Translations under genes and position numbers: made by a program | NCBI GenBank assembly: GCA_002417825.1 | Contig: DICX01000043.1 | Span: 1-5,948, forward strand | DNA: 5,948 bases | Source of the DNA: Lactobacillus sp. UBA5815 | GTDB lineage: Bacteria; Bacillota; Bacilli; Lactobacillales; Lactobacillaceae | Reading direction: 5' to 3' | Part shown: piece after piece, positions 1 to 5,948 of the stretch | Layout: every line of letters begins with the position of its first letter | How positions within the stretch are numbered: position 1 is the first letter of the stretch | Notes under the pieces: generated by a model | Databases searched by the model: none | Seen by the model: the letters and a program-made list of their open reading frames with translations, nothing else | What the model was told of the DNA's origin: nothing

Positions 1-416
1 ACGAATTTATCACGATAAAGTTGTGATCGGCTTTGCGGGTGGTGTTGCAGATGCAGTTACGTTACAAGAAATGCTGGAGGAAAAACTAGAAGCCTTTGAT
101 GGCGATTTAAGGCGTGCCGCAGTTGAAATGGCACAGAGCTGGCGTAAGGATCCAACACTGCAAAAATTAGAAGCTTTGCTGATTGCTTTTGATTTCAGGT
201 AATGGCGAAGTTTTAGCTCCAGATGATAATGTAACAGCAATCGGTTCAGGCGGTAATTTCGCACAAGCAGCGGCTATTGCATTGACGCACCATGCTGCAG
301 ATACGATGACAGCAAGTCAAATCGCGAAAGAGGCAGTTAATATCGCAGCAGATATTGATGTTTTTACGGATCATCAAGTAGTGACAGATGAAATTGAGCA
401 GGTGGAATCAAAATGA
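1..416 (+). pseudogene. hslV: HslV (ClpQ) protease subunit, 3' part, frameshifted
   Basis: HslV is the threonine peptidase that forms the double-ring core of the HslUV protease in the cytoplasm. The first part reads from base 2 (RIYHDKVVIGFAGGVADA, then RRAAVEMAQSWRKD and KLEALLIAFD) and stops at TAA 200-202. Homology resumes in the +1 frame from 183 (LLLISGNGEV, then AIGSGG at 237-254 and EAVNIAADIDVFTDHQ) and ends at TGA 414-416. That second frame has a TGA at 180-182, so no single ORF spans the join. HslV proteins I know have 11 residues between KLEAxL and the SGxGEV-type motif. Here only 13 nt lie between them, so about 20 nt are missing. Roughly 36-40 N-terminal residues, including the catalytic Thr, lie outside the window. 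The 77-residue downstream piece could not be active alone. The gene identity is certain. Whether the break is real or a sequence error cannot be told from here. Confidence 0.85.
183..193 (+). other. Likely deletion scar in hslV
   Basis: This 11-base stretch, TTGCTTTTGAT, serves both broken halves of hslV. Read with the upstream frame it gives the end of KLEALLIAFD. Read one base over it gives the LLLI that should precede SGNGEV. Both readings fit the HslV family. With the usual 11-residue spacing, two copies of this string would have started exactly 20 nt apart, so slippage between them would leave one copy and shift the frame by +1. The ancestral copy is inferred and not visible here. Confidence 0.5.
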
Positions 417-1798
417 GCACTAAGACGCCTAAACAAATCGTTTCTTTGTTGAATGACTACATCATTGGACAAGATGAAGCTAAAAAGGCAGTTGCAATTG
501 CATTATACAATCGTTATCGCAGATCACAACTTCCTAAAAAAATGCAGCAGGATATCACACCCAAAAATTTATTGATGGCTGGACCAACTGGTGTCGGTAA
601 AACCGAAATTGCACGTCGTTTAGCTAAAATTGTCGATGCGCCGTTTATTAAAGTAGAAGCCACCAAATTTACTGAAGTAGGCTACGTAGGTCGTGACGTT
701 GAATCTATGGTTCGTGATTTGGTTGAAATTGCAGTGCGAATGGAAGAAAAAAAGCAATTTGAATTGGTTCGGCAACAGGCTTTGAAGCAGGCTAATCGTC
801 AATTGATCAAACTTTTAGTACCCGGAATCAAACGAGAAAATCACGAAAACAACATGCAGCAAATGATGCAAATGATGATGGGAGGGGCTCCAGAAGCTGA
901 ACAAGGTGAGCAGATTACAGATGAAATTCGTGATAAGCGCTTAACTGTTAGCGAAAAACTTAATCAGGGACTGCTTGAAGATCGTGAAGTAACGATTGAA
1001 GTAGAACAGGCTCCCAAAGCTAATCCTATGACAGACATGATGGGACAAATGGGAGTCGACATGGGAAGTGCATTAACAGATCTTTTGCCTAAAAAAAAGA
1101 TCAAGCGGACACTTCCTGTTAAAGATGCTCGAGAGGTTTTAATCCAACAAAATTCGAGCAAGCTTGTTGATTATGAAAATATTTATCAAAAGGCGATTGA
1201 ACGAACCACTCAAAATGGCATTATCTTTATTGATGAAATCGATAAAATTACAGCCAAGCCTAAAAATCAAAGCGGTGAAGTATCCCGAGAGGGTGTTCAG
1301 CGAGATATCTTACCAATCGTTGAAGGGTCGACGGTTTCAACAAAATATGGTCCAGTTGCAACAGATCACATTTTATTTATTGCTGCTGGTGCTTTTGCAG
1401 AAGCTAAACCAAGTGATCTTATTCCTGAATTACAAGGACGTTTTCCAATCCGTGTTTCACTGAAGGCATTGAAGCAAAGTGATTTTGTCAAAATTTTAAA
1501 AGACCCTGAGAACTCACTCTTAAAGCAATACATTGCCTTATTAAGGGCAGACGGTATCAAGCTTATCTTTACTCAAGAGGCTGTTGAAAAGATTGCTGCT
1601 ATCGCATTTGAAGTGAATCAAGGAACTGATAATATTGGTGCCAGACGTTTGACGACAATCCTTGAAAAATTACTTGAAGATGTCTTGTATGAAGGCCCAG
1701 ATATGGAAATGGGAGAGATTACGATTACACAATCTTATGTTGAGCAAAAATTATCCGATATTACTAAAAATCGTGATTTAACGAAATTTATTCTTTAA
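413..1798 (+). CDS. hslU: HslU (ClpY) AAA+ unfoldase of the HslUV protease
   Basis: HslU is the hexameric ATPase that unfolds proteins and feeds them into HslV. At 461 residues it is slightly longer than E. coli HslU (443). Visible motifs are Walker A GPTGVGKT (57-64), pore loop GYVG (90-93), Walker B IIFIDE (270-275), SREGVQRDILPIVEG (291-305), sensor-1 region FIAAGAF (322-328), arginine-finger region QGRFPIRV (341-348) and sensor-2 GARRL (409-413). Between about 110 and 240 lies the I domain. It has Met-rich, low-complexity segments (about 148-156 and 206-217), as in other Firmicutes. The C-terminus DLTKFIL matches the tail that inserts into HslV. The ATG overlaps the hslV stop (ATGA) and has an AGGTGGA site at 400-406, so the two genes look translationally coupled. 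Nothing in it is broken, which contrasts with the damaged hslV. Confidence 0.97.
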   Translation: MSTKTPKQIVSLLNDYIIGQDEAKKAVAIALYNRYRRSQLPKKMQQDITPKNLLMAGPTGVGKTEIARRLAKIVDAPFIKVEATKFTEVGYVGRDVESMVRDLVEIAVRMEEKKQFELVRQQALKQANRQLIKLLVPGIKRENHENNMQQMMQMMMGGAPEAEQGEQITDEIRDKRLTVSEKLNQGLLEDREVTIEVEQAPKANPMTDMMGQMGVDMGSALTDLLPKKKIKRTLPVKDAREVLIQQNSSKLVDYENIYQKAIERTTQNGIIFIDEIDKITAKPKNQSGEVSREGVQRDILPIVEGSTVSTKYGPVATDHILFIAAGAFAEAKPSDLIPELQGRFPIRVSLKALKQSDFVKILKDPENSLLKQYIALLRADGIKLIFTQEAVEKIAAIAFEVNQGTDNIGARRLTTILEKLLEDVLYEGPDMEMGEITITQSYVEQKLSDITKNRDLTKFIL

Positions 1799-1840
1799 TA
1801 AATAGAAATCGTATTCATGTTAAAGTGAGACGGAAGCTAT

Positions 1841-1868
1841 AAGATTAAAGTCTTTTTCTTAATTTTTT
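1841..1868 (+). terminator. Possible weak A/T-rich terminator after hslU
   Basis: AAGATTAAAG (1841-1850) can pair with CTTAATTTT (1858-1866) around a 7-nt loop, with one G-U pair and one bulged A, and the stem runs into a T6 tract (1863-1868). The stem is almost all A/T, so it would be a poor terminator. A wider imperfect pairing of ACGGAAGC (1830-1837) with GCCTTCGT (1869-1876) could extend it. No other terminator is visible between hslU and the next gene. Confidence 0.3.
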
Positions 1869-1884
1869 GCCTTCGTGATACAAT
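1856..1884 (+). promoter_or_regulatory. Promoter for the aldose epimerase gene
   Basis: TGATACAAT at 1876-1884 is a full extended -10 (TG, one base, then TACAAT, one mismatch to TATAAT). Seventeen bases upstream is only a weak -35, TTCTTA (1856-1861), which an extended -10 can tolerate. Transcription would start near 1890-1892 and leave a leader of about 50 nt before the ATG at 1943. This is a prediction from motif match only. Confidence 0.5.
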
Positions 1885-1906
1885 GAACATAGGATGATTC
1901 TGTCCG

Positions 1907-1920
1907 TAAAAGCGTTTAAT
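1907..1920 (+). promoter_or_regulatory. Candidate CcpA operator (cre)
   Basis: TAAAAGCGTTTAAT matches the cre consensus TGAAARCGYTTTCA at 10 of 14 positions, including the whole AAAGCGTTT core. It lies about 15 nt downstream of the predicted transcription start and upstream of the SD. CcpA bound there would block elongation and repress under good sugar supply. A sugar-epimerase gene is a sensible target. The outer bases (G at position 2, CA at the end) do not match, so confidence is modest. Confidence 0.35.
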
Positions 1921-1942
1921 TTGTAAAAAGGGATTGAAGAAA

Positions 1943-2830
1943 ATGAATTATCAAATCAGTAATCATTTTTTAACGGTCACGGTGTCTTCTCACGGTGCTG
2001 AAATCCAAAGTGTGCGTGATCAAAATACAAATCGTGAATATATGTGGCAAGCCGATCCGACCATATGGGGTCGCCACGCACCTGTTCTGTTTCCGTTCGT
2101 TGGACGTTTAAAAAACGATCAGTACACCTATCAGGGAAAAGTGTATCATATGGGGCAGCATGGCTTTGCACGTGATCTTGAATTCGAATTAGAGCGTCAA
2201 GAAAAAGAAGCTTTGGTTTTCTTGTTAAAAGATTCCCCCGAAACTTTTAAGAATTATCCTTTTCATTTTGAATTTAGGGTTACTTATCGTCTTCTGAATA
2301 ATTTAGTTCAAGTTAAATTCAACGTTAAGAACTTGACGGACCATGAAATGATTTTTGGTGTTGGCGGACATCCTGGATTCAATGTGCCACTTGAAGACGG
2401 ACTGAAAAAGGAAGATTACTACTTTTCTTTTTTACCATCGACTTCTCGTATTCAGGTTCCATTGAAAGCACCTTATGTTGACTGGCCTAATCGGTCATTA
2501 GCAGCAACAGATTCTTTAATTTCGCTTTCTGATCATCTATTTAAAAATGATGCATTGATTTTTGAATTATCTGGTGAAACCAAAATTTCTTTACGTACAG
2601 AAAAAAGTGATTATCATATCAATGTTTGGATTCCTGAAGCACCATTTGTCGGCGTCTGGTCGCAGTATCCCAAGACTGGTCCTTATGTTTGTATTGAACC
2701 GTGGTGGGGATTAGCTGATTTGTGGCAACACGACGGCAATTTAGAGACTAAACGAGGAATGAACCATCTTGATGCTGGTCAAGACTTCGAAACCAGATTT
2801 TCGATGGCCTTTCATGATCATGCTATTTAG
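1943..2830 (+). CDS. Aldose 1-epimerase family protein, LacX/GalM-like
   Basis: This is a 295-residue protein of the aldose 1-epimerase (mutarotase) fold, closest in style to LacX-type proteins. The family interconverts alpha and beta anomers of aldose sugars in the cytoplasm; the substrate cannot be read from sequence. Visible signatures are WGRHAPVLFPFVGRLKN (42-58), GQHGFARD (71-78), GGHPGFN (141-147) and CIEPWWG (250-256). H73 and H143 are the likely sugar-binding/catalytic histidines and E252 the likely catalytic base. The ATG at 1943 is chosen over an in-frame TTG at 1934 because AAAAGGGA (1926-1933) sits 9 nt upstream of the ATG but directly abuts the TTG. It has its own promoter, is 144 nt from hslU and converges on plsY, so it is probably monocistronic. 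Calling it galM proper would overstate the evidence. Confidence 0.9.
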   Translation: MNYQISNHFLTVTVSSHGAEIQSVRDQNTNREYMWQADPTIWGRHAPVLFPFVGRLKNDQYTYQGKVYHMGQHGFARDLEFELERQEKEALVFLLKDSPETFKNYPFHFEFRVTYRLLNNLVQVKFNVKNLTDHEMIFGVGGHPGFNVPLEDGLKKEDYYFSFLPSTSRIQVPLKAPYVDWPNRSLAATDSLISLSDHLFKNDALIFELSGETKISLRTEKSDYHINVWIPEAPFVGVWSQYPKTGPYVCIEPWWGLADLWQHDGNLETKRGMNHLDAGQDFETRFSMAFHDHAI

Positions 2831-2846
2831 AAATGAACTGATGTTA

Positions 2847-2890
2847 AAATCAAAAGGTCTATCGGCAATCGCCAATAGACTTTTTGATTT
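2847..2890. terminator. Bidirectional rho-independent terminator
   Basis: The arm at 2847-2862 (AAATCAAAAGGTCTAT) pairs along its full 16 bases with 2875-2890, with one G-U pair. After a C/A mismatch, GGC (2864-2866) pairs with GCC (2871-2873) around a 4-nt loop. The top strand ends in TTTTTGATTT and the bottom strand in TTTTGATTT, so it can stop transcripts arriving from both sides. It lies 16 nt after the epimerase stop and 2 nt after the plsY stop, as expected between convergent genes. Confidence 0.9.
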
Positions 2891-2892
2891 CG

Positions 2893-3522
2893 CTATTTAT
2901 GATGTTTTTGTCGATACCAATAATACACACCAAATGGAATCATGTTTTCATGATGATTCTCTAAACGTTTAATATTACTTTGATGGCGGATAAACAGTAG
3001 CAGTGTGATGCCTATCATGATGCCAGTAAGGTAAAGATCATGAAAGAAAAAAGAAGCAATCAAAATTAAAACGACAGAAATCAAGCTTGCAACGCTGACC
3101 ATACTCGTTAAGGCTAGCATTGGCAAAAAAATGGCAGCGCAAACCAAAAAGAAAGGTAAACTATATCCAAGCAAAACACCTGCGCTTGTTGCCACCGCCT
3201 TTCCACCATGAAAATTCAAAAAGATGGAAAAAGAATGGCCCAATATGGCCGCAACACCAAAAGCTAGAACAAGTTGATGTGGACCTAAATGACACCATAT
3301 CGGGAGCTGAGAAGCGAGGGTTCCCTTTAGCACATCGATCACTAAGACAAAACTGCCAGCTTTAGGGCCAAATACACGAAAAGCATTCGTCGTGCCTGGA
3401 TTTCCTGAGCCATATTGACGAATATCTTTATGGAAAAAAAGATTTCCAACTAATACACCTGTAGGAAATGACCCAATTAAATATGCTAGAATAAGAAGTA
3501 GCACTATTTTGAGAAAAGACAT
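2893..3522 (-). CDS. plsY: PlsY, acyl-phosphate:glycerol-3-phosphate acyltransferase
   Basis: PlsY is the membrane enzyme that moves an acyl chain from acyl-phosphate (made by PlsX) to glycerol-3-phosphate, giving lysophosphatidic acid, the first step of phospholipid synthesis. The protein is 209 residues, the usual size. It has hydrophobic membrane segments at about 4-28, 53-72, 83-100, 110-135, 138-160 and 162-178. Conserved motifs are GSFPTG (17-22), GSGNPGTTNAFR (38-49), DVLKG (63-67), GHSFSIFLNFHGGKAVATSAG (95-115), SMVSVASL (140-147) and RHQSNIKRL (179-187). His precedes GGK where many relatives have Lys; I do not regard this as inactivating. The start at 3522 has a good GGGGTGG site on its strand (3530-3536), 7 nt away. 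The gene diverges from parE and ends at the shared terminator. Confidence 0.96.
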   Translation of the reverse strand: MSFLKIVLLLILAYLIGSFPTGVLVGNLFFHKDIRQYGSGNPGTTNAFRVFGPKAGSFVLVIDVLKGTLASQLPIWCHLGPHQLVLAFGVAAILGHSFSIFLNFHGGKAVATSAGVLLGYSLPFFLVCAAIFLPMLALTSMVSVASLISVVLILIASFFFHDLYLTGIMIGITLLLFIRHQSNIKRLENHHENMIPFGVYYWYRQKHHK

Positions 3523-3544
3523 GAATAAACCACCCCGTTTAAAT

Positions 3545-3571
3545 ACTAACCTTTATTTTATCAAAGTTAGT
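3545..3571. repeat. Inverted repeat in the plsY-parE divergent gap
   Basis: ACTAAC (3545-3550) plus TTT (3552-3554) pairs with AAA-GTTAGT (3563-3571): 9 bp with one bulged C and an 8-nt loop. There is no T-run after it on the top strand, and the stem is short and weak, so it is not a convincing terminator. It surrounds the predicted plsY -10 and may be an operator. It could also be chance in A/T-rich DNA. Confidence 0.4.
3555..3563 (-). promoter_or_regulatory. Extended -10 promoter for plsY
   Basis: On the minus strand this reads TGATAAAAT, a TG-plus-TAAAAT extended -10 with one mismatch to TATAAT. No good -35 stands 17 bases upstream. Transcription would start near 3548, giving a leader of about 25 nt that includes the SD. 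The prediction rests on motif match and on its position directly before plsY. Confidence 0.45.
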
Positions 3572-3611
3572 GAGATTCGGGTAATGTGTTTGTGCCTTCT
3601 TTTTTATTGAT

Positions 3612-3618
3612 GGAGGAG
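3612..3618 (+). promoter_or_regulatory. Strong ribosome binding site that sets the parE TTG start
   Basis: GGAGGAG lies 5 nt before TTG 3624. No ATG is available in frame until the Met of GMYIG (residue 27), inside the conserved domain. The SD and the family N-terminus (KKNNYDDSSIQ) both support TTG as the start. Confidence 0.85.
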
Positions 3619-3623
3619 TTTAT

Positions 3624-5570
3624 TTGATCAAAAAAAATAATTATGATGATTCATCTATTCAAATCCTTCATGGGTTGCAGGCCGTTCGCAAACGTCCTGG
3701 CATGTACATTGGATCAACTGATATTCACGGCTTGAATCAATTAGTTTATGAAATCGTTGACAATTCTGTTGACGAGGCCATGGCTGGTTATGGTCATGAA
3801 ATCAACTTAGTCATTCATGAAGATAACAGCGTCACTGTTCAGGATTTTGGTAGAGGTATGCCAACTGGCATGCATGCCTCTGGAAAACCAACAATAGAAG
3901 TAATCTTAACGATGCTTCATGCTGGTGGAAAATTTACAGAACAAAATTATAAAACTTCCGGTGGTCTTCATGGCGTTGGCTCCTCAGTAGTCAATGCATT
4001 GTCCGAATGGCTGAAAGTACGTGTCGTACGTCATGGACAGGCTTTTGAAGAAGAATTTGCGCATGGTGGTCATCCTGTTGGCACCCTTAAGTCGTTGGGA
4101 AAAACTTCGGATAAGACAGGAACAACGATCACGTTTAAACCCGATCCCAGCTTATTTACGACAACGATTTATAATTTTAAAACAATCAAAGATCGGATAC
4201 GTGAATCTGCCTTTTTGTTGAAGGGGGTTACCTTTAATCTAACTGATGAACGTAAGCCGCAGCACCATGAAACTTTTCTTTATCCAGATGGAATCAAGTC
4301 GTTTGTCAAATACCTCAATGAAGGTAAGACGGCATTAGGCGATGTTTTTTATTTTTCGGGTAAACAAGATAGCATGGAAATTGAATTTGCCGGTCAATAT
4401 AATGATGGTTACTCTGAAAGTTTATTGTCATTCGTCAACAATGTTCGTACGACAGATGGCGGTAGCCATGAAATCGGTGCAAGAACTGGTTTTACACGTG
4501 CCTTCAATGATTTTGCAAAAAAGCAGGGTTTGTTAAAAGAACGGGACAAAAATATTGATGGTGATGATTACCGTGAAGGTTTAAGCGGTATTTTATCTGT
4601 TAAAATTCCTGAAGAATTACTTGAATTTGAAGGCCAGACTAAAGGAAAACTGGGAACGCCACAAGCGAGAAGTGCAGTCGATAGTGTGATTTATGCACAG
4701 TTGTCGTATTACTTGATGGAAAATGGCGAATTTGCCCAGCAATTAGTTAAAAAAGCCATGCGTGCACGAGATGCACGTGAAGCTGCAAGAAAAGCACGTG
4801 ATGAGACACGCAACGGAAAGAAACGACATAAAAAAGAACTGCTATCTGGCAAGTTAACCCCCGCTCAATCGCGCAACCCAGAAAGAAACGAACTTTTTCT
4901 AGTTGAAGGTGATTCTGCGGGTGGTTCAGCTAAGCAGGGTAGAGATCGTCGGTTTCAAGCCATTTTACCTTTGCGCGGAAAGGTATTGAATACGCAAAAA
5001 GCAAAATTGGCAGATATTTTTAAAAATGAAGAAATCAATACGATGATTCATACGATTGGTGCTGGCGTTGGAACTGAATTCCAAATTGATCAAGCTAATT
5101 ACGACAAGGTTATCATTATGACTGATGCAGATACTGATGGTGCACATATTCAAGTCTTGTTGCTGACTTTCTTTTATCGGTATATGCGTCCAATGATTGA
5201 AGCTGGACGTGTTTACATTGCTTTGCCCCCTTTATATAAACTTCAAAAAGGCAAGAAAGCTAATACACAAATCGTTTATGCTTGGACAGACGAAGAATTG
5301 GCTCAAGATACTAAAAAAATTGGTTCGGGTTATGCACTTCAAAGATTTAAAGGTTTGGGTGAAATGAATGCAGATCAGCTTTGGGAAACAACGATGAATC
5401 CTAAGACGAGGACATTGATCCGTGTCAAAATCGACGATGCTGTTTTAGCTGAACGAAGGGTAACCACACTGATGGGCGATCAAGTTGCTGCACGGCGGAA
5501 ATGGTTAGAGGAAAACGTTAAATTCAAAATGGGTGAAGACGGCTCACTCTTAGAAACAAGTCGAGACTAA
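3624..5570 (+). CDS. parE: Topoisomerase IV subunit B (ParE)
   Basis: ParE is the ATPase subunit of topoisomerase IV (ParC2ParE2), which separates linked daughter chromosomes. The 648-residue length is normal. The GHKL ATPase domain shows EIVDNSVDEA (43-52, with E43 as general base and N47 for Mg), DFGRGMP (74-80) and GGLHGVGSSVVNALS (113-127). QTKGKLGT (338-345) carries the transducer lysine that senses ATP. The TOPRIM domain shows EGDSAGGSAKQGRDR (428-442), PLRGKVLN (449-456) and the metal-binding DADTDGAH (501-508). RFKGLGEMN (574-582) follows near the C-terminus. PLRGKVLNTQKAKLADIF and the partner parC next door favour ParE over the paralogue GyrB. It uses a TTG start with a strong SD and lies 22 nt upstream of parC, so they form an operon. 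I found no convincing promoter in the 101-bp upstream gap. Confidence 0.96.
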   Translation: MIKKNNYDDSSIQILHGLQAVRKRPGMYIGSTDIHGLNQLVYEIVDNSVDEAMAGYGHEINLVIHEDNSVTVQDFGRGMPTGMHASGKPTIEVILTMLHAGGKFTEQNYKTSGGLHGVGSSVVNALSEWLKVRVVRHGQAFEEEFAHGGHPVGTLKSLGKTSDKTGTTITFKPDPSLFTTTIYNFKTIKDRIRESAFLLKGVTFNLTDERKPQHHETFLYPDGIKSFVKYLNEGKTALGDVFYFSGKQDSMEIEFAGQYNDGYSESLLSFVNNVRTTDGGSHEIGARTGFTRAFNDFAKKQGLLKERDKNIDGDDYREGLSGILSVKIPEELLEFEGQTKGKLGTPQARSAVDSVIYAQLSYYLMENGEFAQQLVKKAMRARDAREAARKARDETRNGKKRHKKELLSGKLTPAQSRNPERNELFLVEGDSAGGSAKQGRDRRFQAILPLRGKVLNTQKAKLADIFKNEEINTMIHTIGAGVGTEFQIDQANYDKVIIMTDADTDGAHIQVLLLTFFYRYMRPMIEAGRVYIALPPLYKLQKGKKANTQIVYAWTDEELAQDTKKIGSGYALQRFKGLGEMNADQLWETTMNPKTRTLIRVKIDDAVLAERRVTTLMGDQVAARRKWLEENVKFKMGEDGSLLETSRD

Positions 5571-5592
5571 GAAAAAGAGGGCAGCTGATTCG

Positions 5593-5948
5593 ATGTCAGA
5601 AAATAAAGAAAGAATCAAAGAATTACCGTTGGAAGAAGTTATGGGAGAACGTTTTGGACGTTACTCCAAGTACATTATTCAAGAAAGAGCTCTTCCAGAC
5701 ATTCGTGATGGTTTAAAACCCGTCCAACGTCGAATTCTTTATGCGATGTATCTTGATCACAACACTTTTGATAAACCATTTAAAAAAGCCGCTAAATCTG
5801 TTGGAAACGTCATGGGAAATTTCCATCCCCACGGTGATAGTTCAATTTATGGTGCGTTGGTCCATCTGTCACAAGATTGGAAAATGCGTGAACCATTGAT
5901 TGAAATGCATGGTAACAACGGATCGATGGATGGTGACAGTCCAGCTGC
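5593..5948 (+). CDS. parC: Topoisomerase IV subunit A (ParC), N-terminal part
   Basis: ParC is the DNA-cleaving subunit of topoisomerase IV. The first 118 residues are present in one open frame and run off the window. The ATG at 5593 follows AAGAGGG (5575-5581) by 11 nt and gives MSENKERIKELPLEEVMGERFGRYSKYII, a typical ParC start. ALPDIRDGLKPVQRRILYAM (33-52) and the quinolone-resistance region VGNVMGNFHPHGDSSIYG (70-87) are clear. HGNNGSMDGDSPA (106-118) leads toward the catalytic Tyr, which lies just beyond the end. Two residues are odd: Gly87 where the family has Asp/Glu, and His91 where it usually has Arg (AMVRLSQ). The flanking serines S83 and S84 are wild type. Translation is probably coupled to parE, 22 nt upstream. 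Confidence 0.95.
   Translation, partial: MSENKERIKELPLEEVMGERFGRYSKYIIQERALPDIRDGLKPVQRRILYAMYLDHNTFDKPFKKAAKSVGNVMGNFHPHGDSSIYGALVHLSQDWKMREPLIEMHGNNGSMDGDSPA

Noticed and set aside
183..205. Programmed +1 frameshift in hslV at AGG-TAA (197-202)
   Set aside because: About 20 nt of conserved spacing are missing, so a shift would still give a shortened protein, and I know of no programmed frameshift in this family. A deletion explains both the gap and the frame change.
881..900. Met-rich stretch in HslU as a repeat insertion or contamination
   Set aside because: Met/Gly-rich linkers in the I domain are common in Firmicutes HslU, and the frame and flanking sequence are normal.
1164..1463. 99-codon ORF inside hslU
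   Set aside because: It is an alternate-frame shadow across the Walker B region of hslU, with no family resemblance.
1934..1942. TTG start for the epimerase at 1934
   Set aside because: The SD AAAAGGGA (1926-1933) directly abuts this TTG, leaving no spacing, but is 9 nt from the ATG at 1943. The extra residues MKK do not match the family.
3120..3365. 81-codon plus-strand ORF opposite plsY
   Set aside because: It lies wholly antisense to the well-supported plsY, has no SD, and its translation looks like a charged low-complexity shadow.
3558..3587. Promoter for parE (TTATCA with TAATGT)
   Set aside because: The -10 matches at only 3 of 6 positions and the spacing is 18. It is too weak to call, and parE must have a promoter here or further upstream that I cannot identify.

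Overview
The window is a stretch of housekeeping chromosome from a low-GC Gram-positive bacterium. It most likely comes from the Lactobacillales, probably Lactobacillaceae. The gene order (hslV, hslU, a LacX-type aldose epimerase, then plsY opposite parE-parC), the style of the proteins and the strong Shine-Dalgarno sites all point there. I cannot fix the genus. No mobile element, CRISPR array, RNA gene or unfamiliar gene system is visible.

Left part (1-1798): the 3' part of hslV runs into hslU with a 4-bp ATGA overlap. The two would encode the HslUV (ClpYQ) ATP-dependent protease. HslU is intact, with all AAA+ motifs and the C-terminal tail that docks on the peptidase. HslV is broken: its frame stops at 200-202 and family homology resumes one base over. 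The gap fits a deletion of about 20 nt between short direct repeats.

Middle part (1799-3623): a LacX/GalM-like aldose 1-epimerase gene has its own extended -10 promoter and a possible CcpA (cre) site just downstream of it. It converges on plsY, the glycerol-3-phosphate acyltransferase of phospholipid synthesis. The two genes share a strong bidirectional terminator. plsY diverges from parE across a 101-bp gap that holds a candidate plsY promoter inside an inverted repeat.

Right part (3624-5948): parE (TTG start) and the first 118 codons of parC lie 22 nt apart as a topoisomerase IV operon. ParC carries Gly where the quinolone-contacting Asp/Glu normally sits (S. pneumoniae D83, E. coli/S. aureus E84), and a nearby Arg is His.

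The points most worth a second look are the broken hslV beside an intact hslU, and the ParC quinolone-region substitutions.
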